From NCBI RefSeq assembly GCF_016904675.1, contig NZ_CP070228.1, positions 1,178,001 through 1,242,000 on the forward strand: a stretch of DNA of 64,000 nucleotides. The letters run 5' to 3'. Origin of the DNA: Arcanobacterium phocisimile. GTDB lineage: Bacteria; Actinomycetota; Actinomycetes; Actinomycetales; Actinomycetaceae. Shown here piece after piece: positions 8,871 through 17,017 of this stretch. Position numbers and translations under genes: made by a program. The notes under the pieces are model-generated. The model searched no databases. It saw nothing but the letters and a program-made list of their open reading frames with translations, and was not told the origin of the DNA. Every line of letters starts with the position of its first letter. Position 1 is the first letter of the stretch.

Positions 8871-8927
8871 AACTACTGTTCACAATGTGGCGCGCAAAAC
8901 ACCAAATTTTGAGACTGTAACAAAATG

Positions 8928-8962
8928 GTGGCGGGCTTGGCATTTAGTACCAAGCCCGCCAC
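8928..8962 (-). terminator. Terminator of the 8977-9834 gene
   Basis: Perfect 13-bp stem (gtggcgggcttgg / ccaagcccgccac) with a 9-base loop, followed on the minus strand by CATTTTGTT. It ends the upstream gene just before the pyr promoter. Confidence 0.8.
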
Positions 8963-8976
8963 TAGAGACACGTGGC

Positions 8977-9834
8977 TCAGAAGCTCGAAAGGATGAGCAC
9001 ATTGAGAATGAGGGACACTACTGCCCAAGCAATAGTGAGCCACACGTATGGAATGACCGGCGACTTCGCCATTCGTCCTTCACGGTTGACACCAACGTAG
9101 AGCAAAAACTCACCGATCATCGCAGTAGCGATAGAGAAGAGCCCCACGATCAAAGTGAGGAAAATTGAGAAGCCTGACGTTGGGAGTAAGGTCACGAGCA
9201 AAGCGAATGGCAAGATCAACAATACCGGTAGCAAGGACACTGTATATAACGTCACCGAACGCGATAACGTCACGGAAATTCCACGAATCTTCAGAGTAAG
9301 GAGGATTGCGATAGCACGCAAAATAGCGCTGACGAGCGAGATAATTGCGAGCACGATGAAGACAGAGAGCCATTCCCCAAAGGTCATGGAAAAGTAGCTG
9401 TTGTAGTGATATTGGCTACCAATTCGATAGATCAAGTCGTCCATTGAGCGCGCGGAGAAGTTCCCCGCAACGGAGCGTGCGAAGGAGGTTGCGATAACGA
9501 ATGCAGCCGAAAGCGCATAAAGGCCGACGATGACCCATCCGAACATCCGATGCTCAGAGATCGTGGCAAACAGCTGACCGGTACGCCCGTGCCAAATATG
9601 ACCCAATGTACGTGGAACAGCTTTCAGGCTAACGGTGACCGCATTTGGTTGCGTAACTTGTGGTACGTACCCTTGTGGATACTGACCCTCTGGTGCACCA
9701 ACGTAGATCTGCTGTGGCGCATATCCAGGTTGCGCAACAGCTTCAGGCCCCATCGGTGGAACAGGCTGCTGCGGCATCGGTGGAACAGGCTGATCCACAT
9801 TCGGAGTGTTATCGGTGTTATCTGGTGTCGACAT
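8977..9834 (-). CDS. Membrane protein with Pro/Gln-rich cytoplasmic N terminus
   Basis: 285 residues, function not recognised. Residues 1-75 are low-complexity, rich in Pro, Gln and Asn (QPVPPMPQQPVPPM-like), as in many actinobacterial membrane proteins. About five hydrophobic segments follow between residues 95 and 285. No catalytic motif is visible. Single-gene unit: it has its own terminator and is followed upstream by an A/T-rich gap of 86 bases before nhaC. The assignment as a real gene rests on its length, codon pattern and terminator. Confidence 0.8.
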   Translation of the reverse strand: MSTPDNTDNTPNVDQPVPPMPQQPVPPMGPEAVAQPGYAPQQIYVGAPEGQYPQGYVPQVTQPNAVTVSLKAVPRTLGHIWHGRTGQLFATISEHRMFGWVIVGLYALSAAFVIATSFARSVAGNFSARSMDDLIYRIGSQYHYNSYFSMTFGEWLSVFIVLAIISLVSAILRAIAILLTLKIRGISVTLSRSVTLYTVSLLPVLLILPFALLVTLLPTSGFSIFLTLIVGLFSIATAMIGEFLLYVGVNREGRMAKSPVIPYVWLTIAWAVVSLILNVLILSSF

Positions 9835-9920
9835 TCAGTATCCATTTCGTTAAATAGGTAAACAACTAACTACTATACCTACACTACTAACGAGGGGAGG
9901 GAACTATGTCCTATTTCTCG

Positions 9921-11501
9921 TTATTTGACCACAGCGAGTGGGTAAAGGCGATGAAGAACTGATGCTACGAATATTAAAACGAGCAATGTGGCAACCAATC
10001 CCGCAACCCCGGAACCAGTCAATGCGAGCACGACATATCCAATAAATGCACTGGAAGCGCCGAGCAGAGCGTATGGGAGCTGAGTTGTCACGTGGGTAAT
10101 GTGATTACATCCAGCGCCAGTGGATGACAGAATGGTCGTGTCCGAGATCGGTGAACAGTGATCCCCCCATACCGCGCCAGCTAAAACGGCACCAAACGCG
10201 GCGATGAGCACCTCTGCCCCGCCCGGGACCGAAGCTAAAATATCACCCGCGATAGGCAAGAGAATACCGAAGGATCCCCATGATGTACCGGTTGCAAAGG
10301 CCATTGCGCCAGCTGCAATAAACATGATAGGAACGAGCCATTGGGCAGGTAAGGAAGCTGCGGTGACAAGCGTGCCAACATATGCTCCGGTGCCAAGCAA
10401 CGAAATAAGACCGCCGAGAACCCACGCACATAGCAGGATTTCAATAGCAGGCAGCATTGATTTTACGCCTTCAACTACACCGTGACCGAAAATACGCTTT
10501 GTAAACTCAGCATCGTCGCGAGTGTAACGCAGGTAGTAGTATACGGCCGCTAACAGTCCGCACACGCCACCGACATTTAAGGAAAGCGCAACATCAGTAT
10601 TAGCCAAAATTGTCAGCACGGATAGCGAACCAGATGCACTATAACCGGTGTATCCAATTCCGCCAAGGACACCTAGGACGAGAATGACGAACGGGACAAT
10701 AAGTGCTCGACGAGCTCCAGGTTCATGCTTAGGAAGATTATCGGATAGCTGTCCAGGAACCTGAATGTCAGGATCATAGACCTCACCGGTGAGCCGGGCA
10801 CGTCGTTCTTCGCTTCGCATCGGACCGATATTCACGTCAAACGCTACTGTGAACCACAAAAGCACAACAGCAGCGATCGCATAATAGTTTAAGCCAGCGG
10901 ACCGCATGAACGCCCCCACGTCAGAACTATCGACACCAACCGCTACGACGATCGGAGCCATAATTCCGATAATCGATGCGCCCCACGAGGAGAATGGAGC
11001 AAGTACTGCGACCGGCGCCGACGATGAATCGATCAGATAAGCTAACTTAGCTCGCGATACCCGGTGTTGGTCTGCGACAGGGCGGGCGACTTGACCAACA
11101 GCCAAAGCATTGAAGTAATCGTCAACGAAAATCGCAGTACCCAAACCAGCTGCTAACGACTGCGCGCCGCGACCGGTGTGGATGCGCTGTGCCGTCCATG
11201 ATGAGAAGGCTGAGGTGCCTCCGGCCATCAGGACAAGCGACGTAATGACTCCTAGCGTGAGGAGGAAAATCAAAATAAGAATATAGTAGGAATTGAGCTG
11301 GCCTTGTTCAGCATCCCAGAATAACCCAGAAAAGGTTTTCCAGATAAGTATGCACGCTTGCCATGGCGAGCCGTCTGCGGTGAAGAACGCTGCAGTCACG
11401 ATGCCGGCTGATAAGGAGACGATAACCTTCTTCGTCCAGATCACCAATGCAATCGCAACAATCGGCGGAACTAAAGTAAGGAAGGGATATACCTCAATCA
11501 T
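9921..11501 (-). CDS. NhaC-family Na+/H+ antiporter
   Basis: 526 residues, about 11-12 membrane segments. Family signatures include the middle segment with FVDDYFNALAVG, GTSWGSFGILLPIAG, and WGDHCSPISDTTILSS near residue 450. It probably exchanges Na+ for protons (or a dicarboxylate/proton couple, as in MleN-like members) at the cytoplasmic membrane; the exact substrate cannot be read from sequence. The ATG at 11501 has GAAAGGAG upstream. An inverted repeat, TCTAAT/ATTAGA at 11533-11552, lies in its 5' region. Confidence 0.88.
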   Translation of the reverse strand: MIEVYPFLTLVPPIVAIALVIWTKKVIVSLSAGIVTAAFFTADGSPWQACILIWKTFSGLFWDAEQGQLNSYYILILIFLLTLGVITSLVLMAGGTSAFSSWTAQRIHTGRGAQSLAAGLGTAIFVDDYFNALAVGQVARPVADQHRVSRAKLAYLIDSSSAPVAVLAPFSSWGASIIGIMAPIVVAVGVDSSDVGAFMRSAGLNYYAIAAVVLLWFTVAFDVNIGPMRSEERRARLTGEVYDPDIQVPGQLSDNLPKHEPGARRALIVPFVILVLGVLGGIGYTGYSASGSLSVLTILANTDVALSLNVGGVCGLLAAVYYYLRYTRDDAEFTKRIFGHGVVEGVKSMLPAIEILLCAWVLGGLISLLGTGAYVGTLVTAASLPAQWLVPIMFIAAGAMAFATGTSWGSFGILLPIAGDILASVPGGAEVLIAAFGAVLAGAVWGDHCSPISDTTILSSTGAGCNHITHVTTQLPYALLGASSAFIGYVVLALTGSGVAGLVATLLVLIFVASVLHRLYPLAVVK

Positions 11502-11532
11502 GGACGTCTCCTTTCATAATGCGAAAAATTAA

Positions 11533-11552
11533 TCTAATAGGAACCGATTAGA
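11533..11552. promoter_or_regulatory. Inverted repeat in the nhaC/rpmE2 divergent region
   Basis: Perfect 6-bp arms (tctaat, 11533-11538; attaga, 11547-11552) around an 8-base centre, 31 bases before the nhaC ATG. It may be an operator or a small hairpin in the mRNA leader. No regulator is identified. Confidence 0.3.
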
Positions 11553-11611
11553 CCACACTACTACTGCGGTATGCTACCTATTTAAGAATATGCTCAAACT
11601 CTGAGACACAC

Positions 11612-11644
11612 ACTATTGCGAATAGTTCTCGGTAATGTTATAGT
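11612..11644 (+). promoter_or_regulatory. rpmE2 promoter with overlapping palindrome
   Basis: TTGCGA (11616-11621) and TATAGT (11639-11644) with a 17-base spacer form a good sigma-70-type promoter. The -35 box lies inside a perfect palindrome, ACTATT-GCG-AATAGT (11612-11626). For zinc-free L31 genes the expected repressor is Zur; the palindrome does not match the usual actinobacterial Zur box well, so the repressor is unknown. Confidence 0.55.
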
Positions 11645-11672
11645 TTTGCATTGTTTCATGAAGGAGGCATCA

Positions 11673-11918
11673 ATGAAAAAGGGAATTCACCCAGATTATC
11701 ACCCAGTAGTTTTCCGCGACCGCTCCGCAGATTACACATTCTTAACCCGTTCAACCCTCACATCAGAAAACACGATTGAGTGGGAAGACGGAAACACCTA
11801 TCCAGTGATCGATATTGAAGTGTCGAGCGCCTCACATCCGTTCTACACTGGCCAACGTCGAATTCTTGACACCGCAGGCCAGGTTGAGAAGTTCAACCGC
11901 CGCTACGGACGCAAGTAG
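11673..11918 (+). CDS. rpmE2: 50S ribosomal protein L31 type B
   Basis: 81-residue ribosomal protein beginning [16 protein letters not shown] and ending in a basic tail. It lacks the CxxC pairs of zinc-binding L31, so it is the 'C-minus' paralogue that replaces the zinc form when zinc is scarce. AAGGAGG is 6 bases before the ATG at 11673; a more upstream in-frame TTG at 11616 lies inside the -35 box and is not the start. Stand-alone gene with its own promoter and a downstream palindromic hairpin. Confidence 0.95.
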   Translation: MKKGIHPDYHPVVFRDRSADYTFLTRSTLTSENTIEWEDGNTYPVIDIEVSSASHPFYTGQRRILDTAGQVEKFNRRYGRK

Positions 11919-11934
11919 ACTCCACAGACTTTCA

Positions 11935-12831
11935 TCAACTATGTGGCGCAATGGTACGAATCCATTGCGCCACATCTGTTATCACCTCATCGACTTCTGC
12001 CAGCATGCGCGAATATTGCATGAAGGCATGTGCAACACCAGCGACCTCCCGGTAACGGACCGATACAGCGAATGATGACAAACGATTGACCAACGCTCGC
12101 GAATCATCGCAAAGCGGATCGCATTCAGCACTCACGACGTATGCCGGCGGATAACCGGTCAAATCGACGTCGAGAATATTCAGAACAGAACGCACCTGAT
12201 CGGTAGGCAAGATAGCCTGCTCATACTTTTGCAGCTCTGTGCGGCTCATCCACCGATCTAAGTTGCCAAACCGGCGCAGCGACGCTGAATCCTCTAAACC
12301 ATACGAACCGTAAAATAACGTGGTTCCGCTAATAAGCGAGGCGATATCACGTCCTCGTAGCGTTTGGATGACCTGCAACATCAACGTCGCGCCACAGCTA
12401 TCGCCCATCAAAATCAATTGCGAATATTGTTCAGAAAGCTCTTCGACAACGCCGATCACTTCCCGTACTTGCGTCGGATACTTCGCTTCTGGAGCAAGAG
12501 AGTAATTTATTGAATACACGACACATCGGCAGGTGAGGGCAATCATGCGGAGCAAGCGATCGTGGCTTGCACTATCGCCAACAATCCAGCCACCCCCATG
12601 CGTATAAACAATCACAGAAGACGACTGTGCTTCTTGACCATAAACGCTGACAGAAACTTGCTCGCTCCCCATTCTCATTCGCGAAACCGCCACCCGCGGG
12701 CCGCCGTCGTTCCACCACTGCAGTTTCGCAATGTATCCTTCACGCATTTCTTCAAGCGTGCTTTGGGGGCAAGCTAGCTCGTGACGTATCTCGTCTTTAC
12801 GCGCTAGCACCCGACGCATCGCATTATGCAC
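11935..12831 (-). CDS. Alpha/beta hydrolase (hormone-sensitive-lipase-like esterase)
   Basis: 298 residues. The oxyanion-hole motif HGGGW is near residue 79, the nucleophile elbow GDSCGA (GDSAG type) near residue 150, and the acid/base pair is probably in DPLCDDSRALV and GVAHAF near the C terminus. Expected to hydrolyse small carboxylic esters in the cytoplasm. Start is GTG at 12831, directly after the MFS stop, with AAAGGG 7 bases upstream. It is the third gene of a tetR-MFS-hydrolase operon, suggesting a role in handling or detoxifying the compound exported by the MFS protein. Confidence 0.88.
   Translation of the reverse strand: MHNAMRRVLARKDEIRHELACPQSTLEEMREGYIAKLQWWNDGGPRVAVSRMRMGSEQVSVSVYGQEAQSSSVIVYTHGGGWIVGDSASHDRLLRMIALTCRCVVYSINYSLAPEAKYPTQVREVIGVVEELSEQYSQLILMGDSCGATLMLQVIQTLRGRDIASLISGTTLFYGSYGLEDSASLRRFGNLDRWMSRTELQKYEQAILPTDQVRSVLNILDVDLTGYPPAYVVSAECDPLCDDSRALVNRLSSFAVSVRYREVAGVAHAFMQYSRMLAEVDEVITDVAQWIRTIAPHS
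11941..11975. terminator. Palindromic hairpin shared by rpmE2 and the hydrolase gene
   Basis: Perfect 14-bp stem (atgtggcgcaatgg / ccattgcgccacat) with a 7-base loop, between two convergent genes. It lies inside the last codons of the hydrolase gene, encoding its C-terminal residues on the minus strand. There is no clear T tract on either side, so termination strength is uncertain. Confidence 0.5.
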
Positions 12832-14400
12832 TTAGTTTCCCTTTCGCGACGTACGTGTAAAAAGCAAAACTATTGACAACGCGAATCCAAAGACAAGGAA
12901 AATTCCGCACGATCCCATGGCAACAGCTTGGCCGTATGTGAATCCGTCGTGCAGTGTACTCAACACAGCGGTATCTCCGTGAGCAATTCCTGCCATCGCG
13001 TTGCCAACTGAATGGGCGGTCGCCGATGCGAATTTATTGGCTTGCCCTTGCGCTAGCCCAGTATTTATCAGCCGTGCGGGTAAATCTGTCATAATGGCTA
13101 AAGCTAAGGAGGCTCCCGCGAGCGCAACACCGAGGGCTGATCCAACTTGTCGGAAGGTTGATTGTATAGCCGAACCCATTCCCGAAGAATGAACTGGCAC
13201 TTGTGCTAGAACAACGGATGTTAGCTGCGCAGAGGCCAGTCCCATGCCGCAACCGTAGATGACGAGGAAGCCAACGAGTACCCACATTGACATGGATGGA
13301 TCGAGAGTGAAGACGACGCCGAAAATTCCGGCTACTTCCAGGCCTAGTCCTAAAACAACCGTGCGTTCAGCGCCTAACGCAGAGGCGATCCAGCGCGCGA
13401 GTCCACCGGAGATGATTGCGCCGAATGCGAGTGCTGCGAGCACCCAGCCGGTGTTCATCGTCGATAGTCCGATGGCGTTTACGAGGAACAACGGTAGCCC
13501 AAATAAGACGCCGAATTCGCCGGCAGCGACGGTGAGCGCGGTGAGGTTTCCTAAGGTGAAGGATGGGATGGTGAACAGGTGTGGATTGACCAAAATATCT
13601 TTATCTGCTGCCACGCGTCGAGCTTCGCGGTAAACGAATATGATGAGTAGGGCAACTCCGCCAAGCAGTGCGAGGGTGGAGAGTGAAATGGGTGGAGTTA
13701 GCTCCCAGCTACCGATGGCGAGTCCAGCTTGCGGCGTCCACCAGCCGTAGGTTGTTCCTTCGATGAGCCCAAAAACGATTCCAGCAAATGCGAGCGCAGA
13801 CATCAGGGCGGATAGTACTGGGATGCGACGGTTCGGGTCGTGGTTCTGGTTTGGGAGGTATTTCAGCGCTAATGGGATGATCATGGCGATCAGTGGGACG
13901 TTGACGAGAAATACCCATGGCCAGGAAAAGTTTGATGTGATCCAGCCACCGGCAAGTGGCCCGAGAGCTGCCATCGTTGCCATTGCTGCTCCCCAGATAC
14001 CGAACGCGGCAGCGCGCGACTTGTCCCGAAAGGTGGCGTTGATGGTCGATAGAGTGGCAGGAAGTACCATCGCTCCTCCAACGCCTTGGATTGCGCGGGC
14101 AAGAAGCAGGACTGGTGCTGTGGTAGCCATCGATGCCAGCGCGGATGCTACCGCGAAGAATGACAGGCCGGCGATAAACAAATTCTTGTACCCGTATCGG
14201 TCACCGAGCACTCCGCTGGGCAAAAGCAGGGAGGCAAAGATAACCGTGTAGAGCGATGAGACCCATTGGGATTGGGTGAGGCTGAGGTTGAGGTCGCCGA
14301 TGATTGTCGGCAAGGAAACGGCGACGATCGTTCCGTCAAGCACGATCAGAGATACGCCGAAGATAAGTACGAAAAGAATAAGTCGATTTTTTCTGTCCAT
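12832..14400 (-). CDS. MFS drug exporter, DHA2 (14-TM) family
   Basis: 522 residues with about 14 membrane segments. Motif LDGTIVAVSLPTIIGDL in the first segment and GVLGDRYGYKNLF (motif A loop) are typical of the EmrB/QacA group, and GGWITSNFSWPWVFLVNVP is the usual TM5 region. Expected to export lipophilic compounds using the proton gradient. It lies 11 bases downstream of a TetR regulator gene and directly before a hydrolase gene, in one operon controlled by the twin operators at 15042-15074. Confidence 0.92.
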   Translation of the reverse strand: MDRKNRLILFVLIFGVSLIVLDGTIVAVSLPTIIGDLNLSLTQSQWVSSLYTVIFASLLLPSGVLGDRYGYKNLFIAGLSFFAVASALASMATTAPVLLLARAIQGVGGAMVLPATLSTINATFRDKSRAAAFGIWGAAMATMAALGPLAGGWITSNFSWPWVFLVNVPLIAMIIPLALKYLPNQNHDPNRRIPVLSALMSALAFAGIVFGLIEGTTYGWWTPQAGLAIGSWELTPPISLSTLALLGGVALLIIFVYREARRVAADKDILVNPHLFTIPSFTLGNLTALTVAAGEFGVLFGLPLFLVNAIGLSTMNTGWVLAALAFGAIISGGLARWIASALGAERTVVLGLGLEVAGIFGVVFTLDPSMSMWVLVGFLVIYGCGMGLASAQLTSVVLAQVPVHSSGMGSAIQSTFRQVGSALGVALAGASLALAIMTDLPARLINTGLAQGQANKFASATAHSVGNAMAGIAHGDTAVLSTLHDGFTYGQAVAMGSCGIFLVFGFALSIVLLFTRTSRKGN

Positions 14401-14411
14401 TTTTCACACCG

Positions 14412-15038
14412 TCATTTCGAGCCGAATGGTTGGCTCTGGAGGATCGTCATTACATGGGAAAGGTTTTCTTTTGCTACCTTTTCGGGTTCACGAGTTGATG
14501 CGGAGATATCGTGTAGACACAGACGTAGCATGTGTTCACCTACTCCGGCTATCAGCCGGATTGCGAGGGGGTCGCCGCTACCAATACGCTCGGCGAGGTG
14601 TTCATTGAGCACGTGTTGGTGGGCACGTTGCGCTTCGAGGTATGGGATGTCGGGTGACGACGACGAGGCGTGGACGAGTTGCCTCAAGATGAAATCGGAT
14701 TGAGCTACCAAAGTGAGATCTGGAGTTTCGGTGATCGTTGCAGTTATCGCATATTCGACCGCTTGCCAGAGGCTAAGATTTTGGGGAGCACTCAGCATCT
14801 TGGCTAAATAGAGTGAGCGATAGGTGAAAATCGGCTCTAATAATGCGGCGTTTTTTGAGGCGTAGTGGTTGAAGAAGGTGCGCCGGGAAACCTGTGCTTG
14901 GCTGGCGATATCGTCGATAGCGACGGCATCGATTGAGCCGGCTTGAGTTACCAGTTCAATTGCGGCGCGCACGATGCTCTCCGCAGTTTTCCGACGGTTG
15001 CTTTCGCGTCTCGTGCAGTCTGTAGCATTTTCTGTCAT
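14412..15038 (-). CDS. TetR/AcrR-family transcriptional regulator
   Basis: 208 residues. N-terminal helix-turn-helix (IDDIASQAQVSRRTFFNHYASKNAAL, roughly residues 35-60) and a ligand-binding C-terminal half without recognisable specificity. Start placed at the ATG at 15038. The in-frame TTG at 15056 lies inside the operator, and there is no good ribosome site before 15038. The predicted -10 box ends 7 bases before this ATG, so the transcript is probably leaderless. It likely represses its own operon (tetR, MFS exporter, hydrolase) until an exported compound binds. Confidence 0.9.
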   Translation of the reverse strand: MTENATDCTRRESNRRKTAESIVRAAIELVTQAGSIDAVAIDDIASQAQVSRRTFFNHYASKNAALLEPIFTYRSLYLAKMLSAPQNLSLWQAVEYAITATITETPDLTLVAQSDFILRQLVHASSSSPDIPYLEAQRAHQHVLNEHLAERIGSGDPLAIRLIAGVGEHMLRLCLHDISASTREPEKVAKENLSHVMTILQSQPFGSK

Positions 15039-15041
15039 ACC

Positions 15042-15074
15042 TGCACTATAGTGCAACGTTGCACCCTAGTGCAA
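15042..15074 (-). promoter_or_regulatory. tetR promoter inside twin palindromic operators
   Basis: A perfect palindrome TGCACTATAGTGCA (15042-15055) and a second with identical arms, TGCAC-CCTA-GTGCA (15060-15073), have centres 18 bp apart. On the minus strand the second holds the -35 TTGCAC and the first the -10 TATAGT (18-base spacer). A repressor bound at either site would cover the promoter. Confidence 0.75.
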
Positions 15075-15079
15075 TTATT

Positions 15080-15430
15080 TTAGCTTGCGGGAATAATCGC
15101 ACCGACCGCCGCAGCTAGGACACTAAGCACACACATCAATACCGCATAATTGACTGCATACAACCGGCGCTTGTCGCGCAACAATATAGCCACTTCGACG
15201 CTTGCCGTGCTAAAGGTGGTAAAACCACCACAAAACCCTACCCCGAGAACTACACTCCAAGCCGGATCAAATTGCGTGGCAGCAATAAATCCCAAGAAAA
15301 AAGATCCGAGCATGTTGATCACGGCAGTTGAGAACGGCGTGGGCGTGGTAATCGCCATCTTCGTTCCAGCATCAACCCAGTAACGACAAACCGCTCCGAA
15401 TCCACCAGCGGCTCCGATAAGAAAAATCAC
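15080..15430 (-). CDS. crcB: Fluoride channel subunit FluC/CrcB (second copy)
   Basis: 116 residues, four membrane segments, GGFGAVCRYWVD at the start, NMLGSFFLG in the middle and CGGFTTFSTASVE near residue 75, the fluoride-pore signature. Start is the GTG at 15430, overlapping the previous crcB stop as GTGA, with AAGGAGG upstream; longer upstream starts would read into the preceding gene. Two adjacent, different subunits suggest a heterodimeric channel, as in several Gram-positives. Last gene of the dagK-crcB-crcB operon. Confidence 0.93.
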   Translation of the reverse strand: MIFLIGAAGGFGAVCRYWVDAGTKMAITTPTPFSTAVINMLGSFFLGFIAATQFDPAWSVVLGVGFCGGFTTFSTASVEVAILLRDKRRLYAVNYAVLMCVLSVLAAAVGAIIPAS

Positions 15431-15813
15431 CGACGGCCTCCTTTTTCGCCCACGATCAAACCGGCAACCGCAGCACCGACTCCAAGGATTAACTGCGCTG
15501 CTGCAAAGCCAATCCCCCACAGCAACTGATCAGTCGCCAAGCCCAGGACATCGAGGGCAAACGTCGAATAGGTGGTAAACCCACCAAGCATGCCGGTTGT
15601 GAAAAAGAGTCGCGCATGTGCCGACGAGTTCCACCACCGCGGAGAACGATTCATTCGCCCATTGAACCAACCCAAGAGGAAACTTCCCGCGATGTTGATC
15701 GAAAATATCGGCCAGAGAATATCATCTGGCAGGAGCGAAACAATCAGCCATCGAGCCAAAACACCGAAAAATGCTCCGGAAAAGATGGCACCAGAGACAC
15801 GTATGGCACTCAT
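15427..15813 (-). CDS. crcB: Fluoride channel subunit FluC/CrcB (first copy)
   Basis: 128 residues with four membrane segments. FGVLARWLIV near the start, NIAGSFLLGWFNG and LGGFTTYSTFALDV carry the conserved Arg, Asn and FTT(F/Y)S pore residues. Exports fluoride passively across the cytoplasmic membrane. Start at 15813, overlapping the diacylglycerol-kinase stop as ATGA. No fluoride-riboswitch-like sequence was found upstream of the operon, so control is unclear. Confidence 0.93.
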   Translation of the reverse strand: MSAIRVSGAIFSGAFFGVLARWLIVSLLPDDILWPIFSINIAGSFLLGWFNGRMNRSPRWWNSSAHARLFFTTGMLGGFTTYSTFALDVLGLATDQLLWGIGFAAAQLILGVGAAVAGLIVGEKGGRR

Positions 15814-16829
15814 GATTTTCCTTCCAAAGGCAAGCGAGCCAAACTCACCGCATTGGGGATGTTTTCCAAATGAACTGTCGGACTCTCGTGAACAATTCCA
15901 TCGACGTTCCATAACAACGGTTCGCCGTCACCGCGTTCGACGTCGATCTCGAGGATCTGCGCCATATGGGCTTGAGGTTTCGTCGTATGGGCTCCGTGGC
16001 GATAATCTACTAACAATCGCGCGAACCGCATCAGACCCATTTTGTCTGCGTAGAACAGATCTGCAACCGAATCATCGAGCAAAGCATCTGGCAAAGGCTG
16101 GTATCCTCCACCATACATACGGCCATTCCCCACAACAAAAGCTGTGCAGGACTGCTCGATGTTGACACGTTGTCCAGTGGCGTCGAGGTAGGTGAATCGT
16201 AACGGAATTGACTTTTTACGAAGCAACGTACGAAGGACACCTGCCGCATAGGCACTGCTACCTAATTTACGGAAACGACGCTGGATATGCATGGCTTCGT
16301 TAAGAACTTCAGTATCGTATCCGAGCGAGAAAACATTCACGGAATATTGATCGTTGACTTTAAGAACATCGATAGGTGAAAACTCTGCTTGCTTCGTTGC
16401 GCCAACCAGCCCTAGCGCTTCGTTATAGCCGACATCGCCTTGGTAGAGACTACGCGCAAAGTCATTGCCAGTTCCTGCCGGAATTACTCCGAAAGCACAC
16501 GCTTGACCAACGAGAGCGCTGGCTACTTCGTTGACAGATCCATCACCGCCCGCAACATAACATACGCCGGAATCACCCCAGAATCGATCCCATTCAGCAG
16601 CAAGCTCGCGCACGTGGTCCGGGCCTCGCGTGAGCGAAATGGTCACCTCTCCGGCGTTCTCTCGCCGATCACCTAACCGGGTGTGGGTGGCATGCGGATA
16701 TTGGTGCAAGATTTCTTGAGTTAATGCGTGCGCTCGTCCTTTCCCCGCTCCCCGACTCAAAATAAAACGAATGTGCGGGCGGTCAGCTACCTGCTGACGC
16801 GGAGGGTGCAAGAAAGGCGAGTGATTCAT
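15810..16829 (-). CDS. Diacylglycerol/lipid kinase (DAGK catalytic family)
   Basis: 339 residues from the chosen ATG at 16829. The nucleotide loop GGDGSVNEVASAL (a GGDGT variant) and VIPAGTGNDFARSL identify the YegS/DagK/LCB5 fold. It probably phosphorylates diacylglycerol, returning it to phosphatidate for phospholipid synthesis, though other lipid substrates are possible. The ATG has no good ribosome site; a start at 16898 would add 23 unconserved residues, also without one. First gene of an operon with two fluoride-channel genes coupled by ATGA/GTGA overlaps, a pairing with no obvious functional reason. Confidence 0.88.
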   Translation of the reverse strand: MNHSPFLHPPRQQVADRPHIRFILSRGAGKGRAHALTQEILHQYPHATHTRLGDRRENAGEVTISLTRGPDHVRELAAEWDRFWGDSGVCYVAGGDGSVNEVASALVGQACAFGVIPAGTGNDFARSLYQGDVGYNEALGLVGATKQAEFSPIDVLKVNDQYSVNVFSLGYDTEVLNEAMHIQRRFRKLGSSAYAAGVLRTLLRKKSIPLRFTYLDATGQRVNIEQSCTAFVVGNGRMYGGGYQPLPDALLDDSVADLFYADKMGLMRFARLLVDYRHGAHTTKPQAHMAQILEIDVERGDGEPLLWNVDGIVHESPTVHLENIPNAVSLARLPLEGKS

Positions 16830-17017
16830 AATTGCGAGTCTAGCGATGATAGTTATGCCAGTGGCTACAATGTTGACGTGGCACTGTTCACTTTCCATTC
16901 ACTGTATCACTTGTGACCGTATACCCATAAAAATCAACCACTTAGCCACTGTACGCAATTATCATTTCCGGCATGCTGTATAAATAACATGAGTATCGGC
17001 GAACGGAAGAAAGGAAA

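Noticed and set aside
13763-14251. 162-codon plus-strand open frame
   Set aside because: Antisense shadow of the DHA2-type MFS gene.
15572-16165. 197-codon plus-strand open frame
   Set aside because: Antisense to the crcB and dagK genes, both of which have clear family motifs; composition is not protein-like.
16830-16930. Fluoride riboswitch upstream of the dagK-crcB-crcB operon
   Set aside because: The conserved fluoride aptamer segments were looked for on the minus strand and not seen.
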